64,000 nt of DNA from Phytohabitans suffuscus (GTDB lineage Bacteria > Actinomycetota > Actinomycetes > Mycobacteriales > Micromonosporaceae), in the NCBI RefSeq assembly GCF_011764565.1, contig NZ_AP022871.1, positions 8,680,320 to 8,744,319 of the forward strand, given 5' to 3'. The position numbers and the translations under genes are program-made. Below the pieces are notes generated by a model. That model made no database searches. It saw nothing but the letters and a program-made list of their open reading frames with translations, and had not been told where the DNA came from. Each line of letters begins with the position of its first letter. The stretch's first letter is position 1. Shown here in pieces: positions 1-8,769 of this stretch.

Positions 1-581
1 TCCAGGAAGCCGTCGGCCGGCACCGTGTCGTCGGCGCCCGCCGCCCGGGCCACCGCGGCCTTGTCCTCGGTGGACACCACGGCGACGACCCGCGCGCCGT
101 ACGCCTTGGCGAGCTGGATCGCGGCCGTGCCGATGCCGCCGGCGGCGCCGTGCACGAGCACGGTCTCGCCCGGGTGCAGGCCGCCGCGGCGGACGAGTCC
201 GAAGTGGACGGTGAGGTAGTTCATCGGGAGCGCCGCGCCGGCCTCGAACGACATGGTGCCGGGCAGCGGCAGGACCACGTCGGGCTCGGCGGCGACCACC
301 TCGGCGAAGCCGCCGAGGCCGGGGAACGCGGCCACCCGGTCCCCCGCGGCCAGGCCCGACCCGGGCGGCGCCTCGCGGACCACGCCGGCGACCTCGCAGC
401 CGAGGACGAACGGGGGCTCCGGGCGCACCTGGTAGCGGCCGCGGGTGAGCAGCGCGTCGGGGTACGTGACGCCGGCCGCCACCACGTCCACCACCACGAG
501 GCCGTCGCCGGCGGGCTCGGGCACGTCGCCGACCTCGATCGCCGCCGGCCCGTCCAGCCGGGTCACCCGCGCAGCCCGCAT
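1..581 (-). CDS. Zinc-type alcohol dehydrogenase-like NADPH:quinone oxidoreductase (C-terminus beyond window)
   Basis: Medium-chain dehydrogenase/reductase that probably moves hydride from NADPH to a quinone or enone in the cytoplasm. The first 193 codons are visible. The N-terminal GroES-like fold includes GCEVAGVV and a GDRVAAFPG turn. The cofactor domain begins with VLVHGAAGGIGTAAIQLAKA, the GxxGxxG-type NADPH loop of the QOR branch. No structural zinc cysteine cluster is visible, as expected for quinone oxidoreductases. The ATG at 581 is preceded by GGAGGGG at good spacing. It is divergent from the MFS gene at 672, with about 90 bases between them. The substrate cannot be told from sequence. 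Confidence 0.85.
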   Translation of the reverse strand, partial: MRAARVTRLDGPAAIEVGDVPEPAGDGLVVVDVVAAGVTYPDALLTRGRYQVRPEPPFVLGCEVAGVVREAPPGSGLAAGDRVAAFPGLGGFAEVVAAEPDVVLPLPGTMSFEAGAALPMNYLTVHFGLVRRGGLHPGETVLVHGAAGGIGTAAIQLAKAYGARVVAVVSTEDKAAVARAAGADDTVPADGFL

Positions 582-671
582 GCCGCCCCTCCTTGATCAC
601 CCAGCCCTCGGAAGCACTTTAGCCGCGCGCGCAAATACTGGACCTGAAGGGCGCTTGAGGTCATAGGGTCC

Positions 672-2093
672 ATGCTCATGGGCACCATCAACGGGGACCG
701 CCGGACGTTCTTCCAGCTGCTGGTCAGCACGCTGCTGGTGTCGGTGACCAACTTCACCGTCTGGTTCGCGATCACCTTCTACGTCTACCTGCAGACCCGC
801 TCGGTCTTCGCCACCGGCGTGATCTCCGGCATCTTCCTCGCGCTGACCGCGTCCACCGGCATCTGGTTCGGCAGCCTCGTCGACCACTACCGCAAGAAGA
901 CCATGATGCAGGTGTCGACCGTGGCGTCGTTGCTGCTGTACGTGGCGGCGTTCGCGGTCTACCAGGTCACGCCGAAGGACCGGTTCACCGACCCGGCGAG
1001 CGTCCCGCTGTGGACACTCGTGCTGCTGCTCATGTTCGGCGTGATCGCCGGCAACATCCGCACCATCGCGCTGCCGACACTGGTCACCGCGCTGATCGAG
1101 GAGGAGAGCCGGGGCCGCGCGAACGGCCTGGTCGGCACCACCAGCGGCGTGACGTTCCTGGTCACGTCGGTGATCAGCGGCGTGCTGGTGGCGGTCGGCG
1201 ACATGTTCTGGGTGCTGGTGCTCGCGCTCGTCGTGCTCACCGTCGCGATCGGCCACCTCTTCCTGGTGCCGGTGCGCGAGGTCCTGGTACCGGTGCGCGA
1301 GGTCCTGGTACCGGTGCGCGAGCCCGCCGGGCCGGCGCCCTCGCCCGAGCGGAGCCGCAAGGTCGACCTGCGCGGCACGGTGGGGGTGGTCCGCGGCGTG
1401 CCCGGACTGATGGCGCTGATCGTGTTCTCCGCGTTCAACAACCTGCTCGGCGGCGTCTTCATGGCGCTGATGGACGCGTACGGGCTGTCGCTGGTCTCGG
1501 TGCAGGCGTGGGGCCTGCTGTGGGGCGTGCTGAGCACCGGCTTCATCGTGGGCGGCCTGCTCGTGGCCCGTACCGGTGTGGGCGCCAACCCGGTCCGCCT
1601 GCTGCTGGCCGTCAACCTGCTGCTGTGGACGGTCACGCTGCTGTTCCCGGTCCGCTCGTCGATCGTGCTGCTGACCGCCGGCATGTACCTGTACATGCTG
1701 TTCGTCCCGTACGCCGAGGCCGCCGAGCAGACGGTCCTGCAGAAGGTCGTGCCGTACCAGCGCCAGGGCCGGGTGTTCGGCTTCGCGCAGAGCGTCGAGC
1801 AGGCCGCCTCGCCGCTGACCGCGTTCCTCATCTCGCCGGTCGCCCAGTTCGTGTTCATCCCGTTCATGACCGACGGCGCCGGCGCACGCGCGGTCGGCGG
1901 CTGGTTCGGCACCGGCGCCGACCGCGGGCTGGCCCTGGTCTTCATGCTGACCGGCGCGATCGGCATCGTGGCGACGGCGGTCGCGCTGCGCAGCCGCCCG
2001 TACCGCCGGCTCAGCGACCGCTACGCGCGGGCACCTCAGGATCCCCCGGACGCCGCCCCCGCCGAGCCGTCACTGTCGGGCCGGCGACAATAG
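672..2093 (+). CDS. MFS transporter (drug/exporter type)
   Basis: A 473-aa major facilitator with about twelve hydrophobic segments in two halves, likely a proton-driven exporter in the cytoplasmic membrane. The first helix starts around residue 15 (FFQLLVSTLLVSVTNFTVWF), and LVDHYRKKTMM resembles the conserved cytoplasmic loop 2-3 motif A. The central loop holds three copies of VLVPVRE encoded by a 21-bp tandem repeat, which lengthens it. ATGs at 672 and 678 are both possible and neither has a clear ribosome site. The stop codon lies inside a second tandem repeat. Substrate unknown. Confidence 0.85.
   Translation: MLMGTINGDRRTFFQLLVSTLLVSVTNFTVWFAITFYVYLQTRSVFATGVISGIFLALTASTGIWFGSLVDHYRKKTMMQVSTVASLLLYVAAFAVYQVTPKDRFTDPASVPLWTLVLLLMFGVIAGNIRTIALPTLVTALIEEESRGRANGLVGTTSGVTFLVTSVISGVLVAVGDMFWVLVLALVVLTVAIGHLFLVPVREVLVPVREVLVPVREPAGPAPSPERSRKVDLRGTVGVVRGVPGLMALIVFSAFNNLLGGVFMALMDAYGLSLVSVQAWGLLWGVLSTGFIVGGLLVARTGVGANPVRLLLAVNLLLWTVTLLFPVRSSIVLLTAGMYLYMLFVPYAEAAEQTVLQKVVPYQRQGRVFGFAQSVEQAASPLTAFLISPVAQFVFIPFMTDGAGARAVGGWFGTGADRGLALVFMLTGAIGIVATAVALRSRPYRRLSDRYARAPQDPPDAAPAEPSLSGRRQ
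1260..1322 (+). repeat. In-frame 21-bp tandem repeat, 3 copies
   Basis: Three near-identical 21-bp units encode VLVPVRE repeats in the central cytoplasmic loop of the MFS transporter. The period is a multiple of three, so copy-number change would not break the frame. Confidence 0.9.
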
Positions 2094-2162
2094 AGCCAGC
2101 GACAATAGAGCCAGCAAACAGTAGAGCCAGCAAACAGTAGAGCCAGCGGCAGTAGAGCCAGC
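2086..2162 (+). repeat. 15/16-bp tandem repeat across the MFS stop codon, 5 copies
   Basis: Five units share the core TAGAGCCAGC: GACAA+core twice, AAACAG+AGAGCCAGC-type 16-mers twice, and one GGCAG variant. The first unit contains the TAG stop of the MFS gene, so the array starts inside the coding sequence and runs into the 3' untranslated region. Confidence 0.9.
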
Positions 2163-2217
2163 GACCCGCCGCGGCCGGGAGATCCAGCGGGGGACCGCGC
2201 CCCGAGGACCTGTAGCG

Positions 2218-2247
2218 GAAGGCGGGCGAGCGCGCTCGCCCGCCTTC
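2218..2247. terminator. Bidirectional terminator hairpin
   Basis: A perfect 30-bp palindrome with left arm GAAGGCGGGCGAGCG and its exact complement on the right. It lies between the convergent ends of the MFS gene (+) and the PHP-domain gene (-). It can act on either strand. No U-tract is present, which is usual in GC-rich actinomycetes. Confidence 0.75.
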
Positions 2248-2268
2248 ACCCGTCGCGCGGTCGCGGTG

Positions 2269-3540
2269 TCAGGGCTGCAACCACCACGGGCTGGTGTACG
2301 CCACGCCGAGGTCGTTGCAGGGGTGGCCGGACGGGCCGGGCGAGCCGTTGGCCGCGGCCGGGTCGGAGACGCGCAGCACGACCCAGTTGCCGTCGGCGGC
2401 GTCGAGCGGCACCGTGAAGTCGGCGACCGCGCCGTTGACCGTGTCGACGACGTCGGCCACCGCCGGCGCCGAGGTGCCGGGGCGCAGCACCTGGATCCGC
2501 AGCGGCTTGCCGTCCCACTCCGGGCCGCGGTCGACGTCCACCAGGAAGCGCACGCCGGCCGACGCGGTGCCGAGCACGCCGCCCATCCGTACCCCGTTGG
2601 CGGTCGCGTCCACCCGCAGCCCGGACACCCGCGTCGCGAACGAGCGCCGCGCGGCCATCGCCGCGAAGACCGCGTCCCGGGTGTTCTCGGTGACCCACAG
2701 GCCGCTGCGGCCCTTGCCCTCGTGGAAGCCCCACGTGGTGCCGTGCTCGTCGGTGACGCCGGTGAGGCCGGGCCGCCAACCCGCGTTGAGGCAGGCGACC
2801 AGCGGCGAGGTCATCCCGGACGACCAGCCCTCGAAGAGGTAGTCGTCGGTGCGGTTGAACATCTCCAGGCCGACGAGCTGGTCGCGGGCGGAGGCGTTGA
2901 AGGAGAAGTTGTTGAACCGGCCCGGCTCGCGCCCCGGGTGGTTGAAGCTCGCCAGCCCGCCCGGCCGCCCGGTGAGCCAGCTGTACAGGTTGCCGGGGCC
3001 GCTGGCCCGCAGCAGGTCGGCGAAGTCGGAGGTGTTCCAGACGTTGATGTGCCCCTGCAGCGGGTGCGACCACTCGAAGCCCCGGATCGCGGTGAACTGG
3101 CCCGGGTCGTTGGCCGCGTTGGCGAGGTCGCCGGTGGTCCGCCACTCCCCCGAGCTGAGCCCCTCGATGGCGAAGAGCGTGGCGTGGTCGGTCAGCGCGG
3201 CCACGTCCAGGCCGGCCTCCCGCATCGAGGCGAAGGCCGCGGCGGCGCTGCCGTCCCCGTCGGACATCACGGTGTGGTTGTGCATGTCCGCGTGTACCAG
3301 CGTGGTGCCCTGGGTGATCCGGGAGGCCCGCGCCGCACCGGCGGCGGAGGCGGCGCCGGCGACCCGGGCCCGCGCCGCCTGGGCGGTCCCCGGCAGCGCG
3401 GCCAGCGCCAGGGCGCCGCCGGCACCGGCCAGCAGCGCGCGGCGGGCCAGCGCGGGCCCGAAGGCGACCTGGCCGTACGGGACCTCGTCGCGCGCCTCGT
3501 CGTCGTGGTGGTGGCAGTGCTGGGAGTCATGTCCACTCAT
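2269..3540 (-). CDS. Tat-exported CehA/McbA-type PHP-domain metallohydrolase
   Basis: A 423-aa exported PHP-family protein. The His-rich N-terminus precedes a twin-arginine-like signal (ARRALLAGAGGALALAAL, residues 32-49). The PHP domain starts at about residue 80 with HADMHNHT (83-90), followed by TDH near 117, FNHPGR near 199 and a later TDEHGT, all metal-binding motifs of the CehA/McbA group. That group includes the carbaryl hydrolase CehA, but most members are phosphoesterases of unknown substrate. The C-terminal ~110 residues look like a small beta domain. ATG 3540 has only a weak ribosome site. It converges with the MFS gene across a shared hairpin. Confidence 0.8.
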   Translation of the reverse strand: MSGHDSQHCHHHDDEARDEVPYGQVAFGPALARRALLAGAGGALALAALPGTAQAARARVAGAASAAGAARASRITQGTTLVHADMHNHTVMSDGDGSAAAAFASMREAGLDVAALTDHATLFAIEGLSSGEWRTTGDLANAANDPGQFTAIRGFEWSHPLQGHINVWNTSDFADLLRASGPGNLYSWLTGRPGGLASFNHPGREPGRFNNFSFNASARDQLVGLEMFNRTDDYLFEGWSSGMTSPLVACLNAGWRPGLTGVTDEHGTTWGFHEGKGRSGLWVTENTRDAVFAAMAARRSFATRVSGLRVDATANGVRMGGVLGTASAGVRFLVDVDRGPEWDGKPLRIQVLRPGTSAPAVADVVDTVNGAVADFTVPLDAADGNWVVLRVSDPAAANGSPGPSGHPCNDLGVAYTSPWWLQP

Positions 3541-3679
3541 AGACCAACATCAGCAAATCGCGACGCGACCGCACCACCGCGCGGAGCCGTCCGCGAGGGA
3601 AACATCGCGGGTACCGGTAGGGTCGGCGCCGTGCCGCTGACACCCGCCCAGGCCACCACGACCGCCAGGTGCGACGCCG

Positions 3680-4048
3680 ATGGCTGACGCCGCCGACGTC
3701 CGGCGGCTGGCGCTCGCGCTGCCGCACGTGGTCGAGATCGACAGCGACGGCTTCGACTTCCGGGTCGGCGACAAGGGTTTCGTCTGGTCCTACCCGGAGC
3801 GCGAGCCCGGCCGGCCGCGGGTCATCCGGACCGACGTCGCCGTGCTGTACGTCGGCGACGAGGCGGAGAAGCAGGCGCTGCTGCTCGGCGAGCCGGACCT
3901 CTTCTTCACCACGCCCGGGTACGACGGCCTGCCCCTGGTCATGCTCCGGCTGGACCGCGTCGGCGTCGACCGCCTCGCCGAGCTGGTCACCGACGCCTGG
4001 CACATGCGCGCGCCGCGCGAGCTGAGAGACCCCGACGGCGGGAGCTAG
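3680..4048 (+). CDS. MmcQ/YjbR family protein
   Basis: A small 122-aa cytoplasmic protein of the MmcQ/YjbR fold (double-wing, DNA-binding-like). Family features are the N-terminal helix VRRLALALPHVVE, the FDFRVGDKGFVW strand pair, and the C-terminal LPLVMLRLDRV ... LAELVTDAWHMRAP segment. Length matches the family. Its function is not established. AGG lies about 10 bases before ATG 3680. It is divergent from the PHP gene and converges on the M28 peptidase gene across a hairpin. Confidence 0.8.
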   Translation: MADAADVRRLALALPHVVEIDSDGFDFRVGDKGFVWSYPEREPGRPRVIRTDVAVLYVGDEAEKQALLLGEPDLFFTTPGYDGLPLVMLRLDRVGVDRLAELVTDAWHMRAPRELRDPDGGS

Positions 4049-4071
4049 CTCGACGGCGGGGGCTGGACGGA

Positions 4072-4101
4072 AGAGGGGCCGGACTGTGCCCCGGCCCCTC
4101 T
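4072..4101. terminator. Terminator hairpin between convergent genes
   Basis: Stem AGAGGGGCCGG pairs perfectly with CCGGCCCCTCT around an 8-nt loop. It lies between the ends of the YjbR gene (+) and the M28 peptidase gene (-). Confidence 0.8.
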
Positions 4102-4117
4102 CTCGCTGACCGCCCGC

Positions 4118-5758
4118 TCAGTCGAGCCAGGCGCCCTCCGCGTCCTGCGCGGCTCCGGCCGCCGCCGTGCGGGCCGCCGCCGGCGGGGTCCGTGGCGGGA
4201 TCGTCGACGTGTCGTACGCGAACGTGGCCACCGCGGTCGCGATCGCGTCCGCGTTGGTCTCCAGCGCGTACGTGTTCACGTTGCCGAACAGCCGGTACTC
4301 GCGGCGCAGCTGCCGGTAGAGCGCGGCGTCGGCGCCGTCGCGCTCCGGGGTGAGGCTGTCGCACGGGTCGTGGTAGCACGGGTCGTACTGCGCCCCCGCG
4401 ACACCGCCCCACAGCGCGACGTCCGCCGCCGTCTTCTGCACCTCGGCGCCGGTGAAGAGGCCACCGGCCGGGATGCCGACGCCGGCCGCGATGAACGGGC
4501 CGTAGTCGGAGCGTCCGGTGAAGTCGGACGCGTCCGTGGCCTCGCCGCGGGAGGCGAAGAACGCCTCGAAGACGTCCTCGATCTGCGCCGAGCCGGGCGG
4601 TCCGGCCGGCGAGCCCTCGGCGGCCGAGTCGTCACCGTCGTACACGCCGAACGTGTAGTTGGGCGACCCGATCATGTCGAAGTTGAGGTAGAGCGCGATC
4701 TTGTCCCGCTCCGCCTGCGGCAGGTTGGCGACGTAGAACGTGGAGCCGACGAGGTTCGACTCCTCAGCGCCCCACCAGGCGAAACGCACCTTGTTCTTCG
4801 TCTTGAACTTGGCCATCCGCAACGCCACCTCGAGGATGCCCGCGCTGCCGGTGCCGTTGTCGTTGATCCCGGCCGTGTCCGGCTCGGAGTCGAGGTGCGC
4901 GCCGACCATGACGACCTCGTTCGGGTCGCCCCACTTGGACTCGGCGATCACGTTGGTCGTGTTCCGGGTCTCGGAGATGGCGTCGACGGAGATCTCCATG
5001 GTCACGGCGCTGGACTGGGCCGCCGTGACGAGCGCCGCGCCGGTCTCGTACGACACCGAGACGGCCGGGATGCCGACCGGCCCGCCGAGCGTGCCGAGGA
5101 ACAGCCCGTACCGGTCGGGGTTGGCCTCGGGCGTGCCGTTGCCCTGGTTGAAGATGATCGCGCCGATCGCACCCGCGGCCTGCGCGTTCTGGACCTTGAG
5201 GCCGAACCCGCAGGTGACGCCGGGCGGCGACCCGCGCTGCATGATGGCGATCTTGCCGACGACGTCGGGGCCGAAGTCGCTGGCCTCACACCCGGAGCTG
5301 CTGGCGCGCGGCGGCGTCAGGTTGACGTCGACGGGGACGACCTGGCCGGTGGCCGTGCCGTCGCCGGAGCAGTCCAGCACGTCGTAGTCGGTCTGGTCGA
5401 CGTAGGTCGTCGGCGTGGGCGTGAGCTGGCGGAACGACGAGCCGGTGTCCTCGCAGTACGTGAACGAGAACGGCTGGCGCGTCACCTTGTAGCCGGCGTG
5501 CCTGGTCAGGGCCGCGACGTAGTCGGCGCTGCGGTCGTAGCCCGGCAGCCCGGACGCGCGGTTGCCACCGTTGAGCGCGGCGATCCCCTGGAACGCGACC
5601 AGGTGACGAAGCACGCCCGGAAGGGTGACTTCCTTCGTGAGCTTCTTGACGGGGTTGTTGCTTGAGTGCGCCTGCGCGGGTGTGGCAATGGTGAAAGCAC
5701 CCAGCAGCACGGCCGCCACGGCCGCACCGCACAAGCGTCTTGACGAGCGAGACACCAC
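4118..5758 (-). CDS. Secreted M28 family zinc aminopeptidase with PA domain
   Basis: A 546-aa secreted exopeptidase. The start is GTG 5758 because GGAG lies 8 bases upstream; an ATG at 5896 would add 46 residues ahead of a clean signal peptide (RRLCGAAVAAVLLGAFTIA ... AQA, cleavage near residue 31). A PA domain (about residues 95-235) is inserted before the catalytic core. The co-catalytic zinc motifs are GAHLDSEPDTAGINDNGTG, AWWGAEESNLVGS (catalytic Glu pair), NFDMIG and the late CYHDPCD His. This matches Streptomyces aminopeptidase S-type enzymes. It probably releases N-terminal hydrophobic residues from peptides outside the cell. The gene stands alone. Confidence 0.9.
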   Translation of the reverse strand: MVSRSSRRLCGAAVAAVLLGAFTIATPAQAHSSNNPVKKLTKEVTLPGVLRHLVAFQGIAALNGGNRASGLPGYDRSADYVAALTRHAGYKVTRQPFSFTYCEDTGSSFRQLTPTPTTYVDQTDYDVLDCSGDGTATGQVVPVDVNLTPPRASSSGCEASDFGPDVVGKIAIMQRGSPPGVTCGFGLKVQNAQAAGAIGAIIFNQGNGTPEANPDRYGLFLGTLGGPVGIPAVSVSYETGAALVTAAQSSAVTMEISVDAISETRNTTNVIAESKWGDPNEVVMVGAHLDSEPDTAGINDNGTGSAGILEVALRMAKFKTKNKVRFAWWGAEESNLVGSTFYVANLPQAERDKIALYLNFDMIGSPNYTFGVYDGDDSAAEGSPAGPPGSAQIEDVFEAFFASRGEATDASDFTGRSDYGPFIAAGVGIPAGGLFTGAEVQKTAADVALWGGVAGAQYDPCYHDPCDSLTPERDGADAALYRQLRREYRLFGNVNTYALETNADAIATAVATFAYDTSTIPPRTPPAAARTAAAGAAQDAEGAWLD

Positions 5759-5953
5759 GGTGTGTTCTCCCTTTCGCGAACACGGAGCGGTAGCTCCGGT
5801 ATCCAGCAATCTAGATACGGCACTCTCCGTGTGGAAGGGGTCACAAAGCCGATGGTCCCGCCCTGTGACAGGCGGTAAGGGAGGCCCGCCCTCCATAATG
5901 AGCTACCAGGTACGACGGGATGAGCGTCCGGGTACGACGGGACCGGGGGGACG

Positions 5954-6964
5954 ATGCGAGGCGACACCTGGGGAATCAGCGGCGCCGCGTTCGCGGCGGG
6001 GTACGCGTCGCTCGCGGTCCTGGCGATCGGCGGCGCGCTCCTGCACCGCTACCGCGCGCTGGCCGGCCCGGCCCGGGTCGACGCCCGGGCCCTGTCGCCG
6101 CAGCAGGTGGCATACCTGTGGGGCGGCCCCGAACTGGCCGTCTACTCCGCGTTGGCCGCGCTGCGCTGCGCCGGCGCGGTGGGCGTCTCGACGAGCCCCG
6201 GCCCGGATGGTCGGCGGCCGGAGCGCCGCCTGGTCGCGACCGGCCCGCCGGCGGAAGACGCCACCGCCTTCGAACGAGCGGTGCACGACGCGGCCACCCG
6301 GTCCGCCCTCCCCGGCAGCCTGCGCGCCGACCCGGTGGTGGCCGCCGAGCTGGCCCGCACCGCCGGGAGCCTGGCGGGCGCCGGCCTGATACCCGACGCG
6401 CAGACCCGCGCGGCCCTCACCATGGCGCGGCACCTGCTCACCGCCGTACTGCTCCTCGGCGTGGCCCGGCTGCTGGCCGGCGTCGCCAACGAGAAGCCGG
6501 TCATCTTCGTCCTGCTCACCGTGCTCGTGCTGGGCGGGACGGTCGCGGCCCTGTGGCGGTGGCGTCCGGCGCGCACCCGGGCCGCCGACCGCGCCCTGGC
6601 GGTGCTGCGCGGCGGCTACCCGCACCTGGCACCGGCCCACCGCCCGGCCTGGCAGGTCTACGGCCCGGCGGCGGCCGCGCTGGCGGTCGGCCTCTACGGC
6701 AGCCACGCGCTGTGGGTGGCCGACCCCGGCTTCGCCGCCGAGGCCGCCGTCCGCAAGGACCTGGCCACCGCGTACGCGCAGAGCGCCTCGTCCGCCGGCA
6801 CGTCCACCTCCGACGGGGCCGGCGCCGGCCACACCTGCTCGTCCTGCGGCGGCGGCACGGGCGACAGCGGCAGCAGCGGTGGCAGCGGTAGTGGCGGTGG
6901 CGGTGGCAGTGGAAGCGGTAGCGGCGGTGGTGGCGGGTGCGGCGGCGGAGGGTGCGGCGGCTGA
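5954..6964 (+). CDS. TIGR04222-type membrane protein with Gly/Cys-rich tail
   Basis: A 336-aa membrane protein. A first helix lies near residues 8-28, a soluble ~120-aa segment follows (LSPQQVAYLWGGPELAVYSALAALR), then two helices around 155-195, a basic stretch, a further helix near 240, and a low-complexity tail from about 290. The tail is almost only Gly and Ser with TCSSCGGG and a terminal CGGGGCGG. This layout matches TIGR04222 proteins of actinobacteria, whose role is unknown. The Cys-containing Gly tail may bind metal or be cross-linked, but that is inference. GGGGGG lies close before ATG 5954. Confidence 0.75.
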   Translation: MRGDTWGISGAAFAAGYASLAVLAIGGALLHRYRALAGPARVDARALSPQQVAYLWGGPELAVYSALAALRCAGAVGVSTSPGPDGRRPERRLVATGPPAEDATAFERAVHDAATRSALPGSLRADPVVAAELARTAGSLAGAGLIPDAQTRAALTMARHLLTAVLLLGVARLLAGVANEKPVIFVLLTVLVLGGTVAALWRWRPARTRAADRALAVLRGGYPHLAPAHRPAWQVYGPAAAALAVGLYGSHALWVADPGFAAEAAVRKDLATAYAQSASSAGTSTSDGAGAGHTCSSCGGGTGDSGSSGGSGSGGGGGSGSGSGGGGGCGGGGCGG

Positions 6965-6980
6965 CCCGCGCCGCGGAGCC

Positions 6981-7823
6981 CTACCGCGCGAACGCCGCGA
7001 GGGTCGCGACCAGCCACTGTGGATCGTCGAGCCACGGGAAGTGACCGGCGCCCGGCGCCACCGCCAGCTCCGCGTGGGCGAACAGCCCGGCGACCTCGGC
7101 CGCGCGCCTGGGCGGCAGCCCCACGTCGTACTCTCCGGCGACCACCAGCACCGGCGCGGCGAGGCCGGCGACCGCCGCCCGCACCGCCGCCGGGTCGACG
7201 GCACCGACCGCGTAGTAGACGGCAGCCGCGTCGCCGTTGGTCAGGATCGCCGAGCGGGAGTCGGCGGCCCGGCTGTCCGCGTCCCACCGCCCGTAGCTGA
7301 ACGGCGCTATCGCGTTCCACTCGGCCGCCACCGTGGCCTGGCCGGCCCAGATCCGCTCGAACGCGGCGTACGCCTCCGGAAACCAGTCCTCACCGCGCCG
7401 CCGCTCGGCCACCGCACGGCGGTCCGCGTCGGCGACGCCGACGCCGAACGCGCGCGGACTCGGCGTGAGGAGCAGAAGGCGGCGCACCCGCTCGGGGTAA
7501 CGAGCGGCGTACAGCGCGGCGAGCGTGCCGCCGGCCGAGTGTCCCAACAGGTCGATCGTCTCCAGCCCGAGGTGGACACGGAGCGCCTCGACGTCGTCGA
7601 CCTGGCGGTCGCACCGGTACGTCGCGGTGTCGTCCGGGACGTCCGAGTCGCCGGTGCCGCGCAGGTCGAGGCGGACCAGCGCGCGGTGTCCGGAGAGCCC
7701 GCCGAGGTCTTCGAGGTACACCGACGCCTGCATCGGGCCGCCCGGCAGGCAGACCAGCGGCTCGCCGTCGCCGGACCGGTGGCAGGCGAGCCGCGTACCG
7801 TCGGGAGCGGTAAAGGTTTCCAC
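6981..7823 (-). CDS. Alpha/beta hydrolase (proline iminopeptidase-like)
   Basis: A 280-aa cytoplasmic hydrolase. The oxyanion HG-type loop is PLVCLPGGP, the nucleophile elbow is GHSAGG (Ser near residue 95), the acid is in VVAGEYDVGLPP, and the catalytic His is in APGAGHFPWLD near the C-terminus. LDLRGTGDS and the short cap (EDWFPEAYAAFERIW) resemble proline iminopeptidase-like members, but the substrate cannot be fixed. It converges on the TIGR04222 gene with 16 bases between. Confidence 0.85.
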   Translation of the reverse strand: METFTAPDGTRLACHRSGDGEPLVCLPGGPMQASVYLEDLGGLSGHRALVRLDLRGTGDSDVPDDTATYRCDRQVDDVEALRVHLGLETIDLLGHSAGGTLAALYAARYPERVRRLLLLTPSPRAFGVGVADADRRAVAERRRGEDWFPEAYAAFERIWAGQATVAAEWNAIAPFSYGRWDADSRAADSRSAILTNGDAAAVYYAVGAVDPAAVRAAVAGLAAPVLVVAGEYDVGLPPRRAAEVAGLFAHAELAVAPGAGHFPWLDDPQWLVATLAAFAR

Positions 7824-7839
7824 CTCGGGATCCTACCCG

Positions 7840-8201
7840 CGCCCCACCCCGCCAGGCGGACGGTCGCCCACACCCTGAGCCAGCTCGGGCCGGCGACCGC
7901 GATCGCGTCACCGATGCGGCGGTGGTCGTGCCGGGAGGCCGGTCCCGTGCCACCCCCGGGCGCGCGTGGTGAGGCCGGACAGTCCGTCGATGAACGCGCG
8001 GAGCACGTCGTAGCCGGCCGCCGCCGCGACCAGCCCGTGGAACTCCTGCTCGTGCGTGACAAGCTCGTCCAGTGTGGACCCGTCGGCAAGGACGCCGGCG
8101 TCGCGGCCACGTCGGCCGCGTTTCGGCACGTCCACTGTGGTGGCCCGCTGCCCCGACGGTGACCCGAAGCCGGGCTCCACGCCGAAGAGCCCGGCCAGCA
8201 C
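7840..8201 (-). pseudogene. Remnant of a GntR-family (FCD domain) regulator
   Basis: The minus strand encodes pieces of an FCD ligand-binding domain in two frames. The first has DELVTHEQEFHGLVAAAAGY and VLRAFIDGLSGL. After a shift near 7930-7950 the second has HDHRRIGDAIAVAG, the usual metal-binding EHRxIxDAI helix. No winged-helix DNA-binding domain is visible and the upstream sequence is degenerate. This is a genuine decayed gene, because the shift is in the opposite direction to the homopolymer errors elsewhere in this window. Confidence 0.6.
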
Positions 8202-8306
8202 GGCTTCCGCCGTCGCGGCCCCGGCTCTCGAGTCCCGGCTGGCGGTGCCCCGCTCGGCGACCCGTGCCCACCGCCCGGCCGCTGGCGGCTCCCGGCGGCG
8301 GCGCGG

Positions 8307-8723
8307 CTAGCCGTCGATGTACCGCTCCGCGAACTCGGCCGTGGGGGCGATCGGGGTGATGACGTCGATGAGCACGCCGCTGGGGTCGGCCACGATGAAG
8401 TGCCGCTGCCCGAAGTCCTCGCTGCGCAGCTCCAGCTCGGCCGGGAGCCCGCCGTCGACCACGAGGCGCCGCCACTGCTCGTCCACATCGGACACCTCGA
8501 GGTTGAGCAGCAGCCCCGCCGCCGGCTTGCGGAAGCCGGCCGGGATCGTCGGGTGGGTGTGGTCGAGGAGCGCCAGCTCCTGCGGCGGGTGGCCCGGCCG
8601 GCGGAGGCTCACGTACCAGTCCGCCTCGAACGTCGTCTCGAACCCGAACCACCGCGCGTAGAAGTCGTGCGACTCCTTCAGCCGCGCCGTGCAGATCACC
8701 GGGTAGAAGCTGGTCAGTTGCAT
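8307..8723 (-). CDS. VOC (glyoxalase/bleomycin resistance) family protein
   Basis: A 138-aa single-domain vicinal-oxygen-chelate protein. It shows [23 protein letters not shown] at the N-terminus, a [14 protein letters not shown] strand-helix centre and [14 protein letters not shown] at the C-terminus. ATG 8723 is preferred over GTG 8738 because GGAG sits 5 bases upstream of it. The promoter region is shared with a divergent TetR gene and holds two identical palindromes. It may be a resistance or detoxification protein controlled by that repressor; the ligand is unknown. Confidence 0.85.
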   Translation of the reverse strand: MQLTSFYPVICTARLKESHDFYARWFGFETTFEADWYVSLRRPGHPPQELALLDHTHPTIPAGFRKPAAGLLLNLEVSDVDEQWRRLVVDGGLPAELELRSEDFGQRHFIVADPSGVLIDVITPIAPTAEFAERYIDG

Positions 8724-8737
8724 GATCACTCCATTCA

Positions 8738-8752
8738 CATACCATCGGTATG
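8738..8752. promoter_or_regulatory. TetR operator copy 1
   Basis: CATACCATCGGTATG, an inverted repeat CATACC-N3-GGTATG just upstream of the VOC start. An identical copy lies 32 bases away, so both sit on about the same helical face in the divergent VOC/TetR intergenic region. Confidence 0.75.
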
Positions 8753-8769
8753 CGAACTGACGCTATTGG

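Noticed and set aside
5759-5896. Longer N-terminus for the M28 peptidase from the ATG at 5896
   Set aside because: GTG 5758 has an ideal GGAG spacing and is followed at once by a normal signal peptide; the extra 46 residues would precede it.
8736-8738. GTG 8738 as the VOC start
   Set aside because: It overlaps operator copy 1 and has no ribosome site, while ATG 8723 has GGAG at 5 bases.
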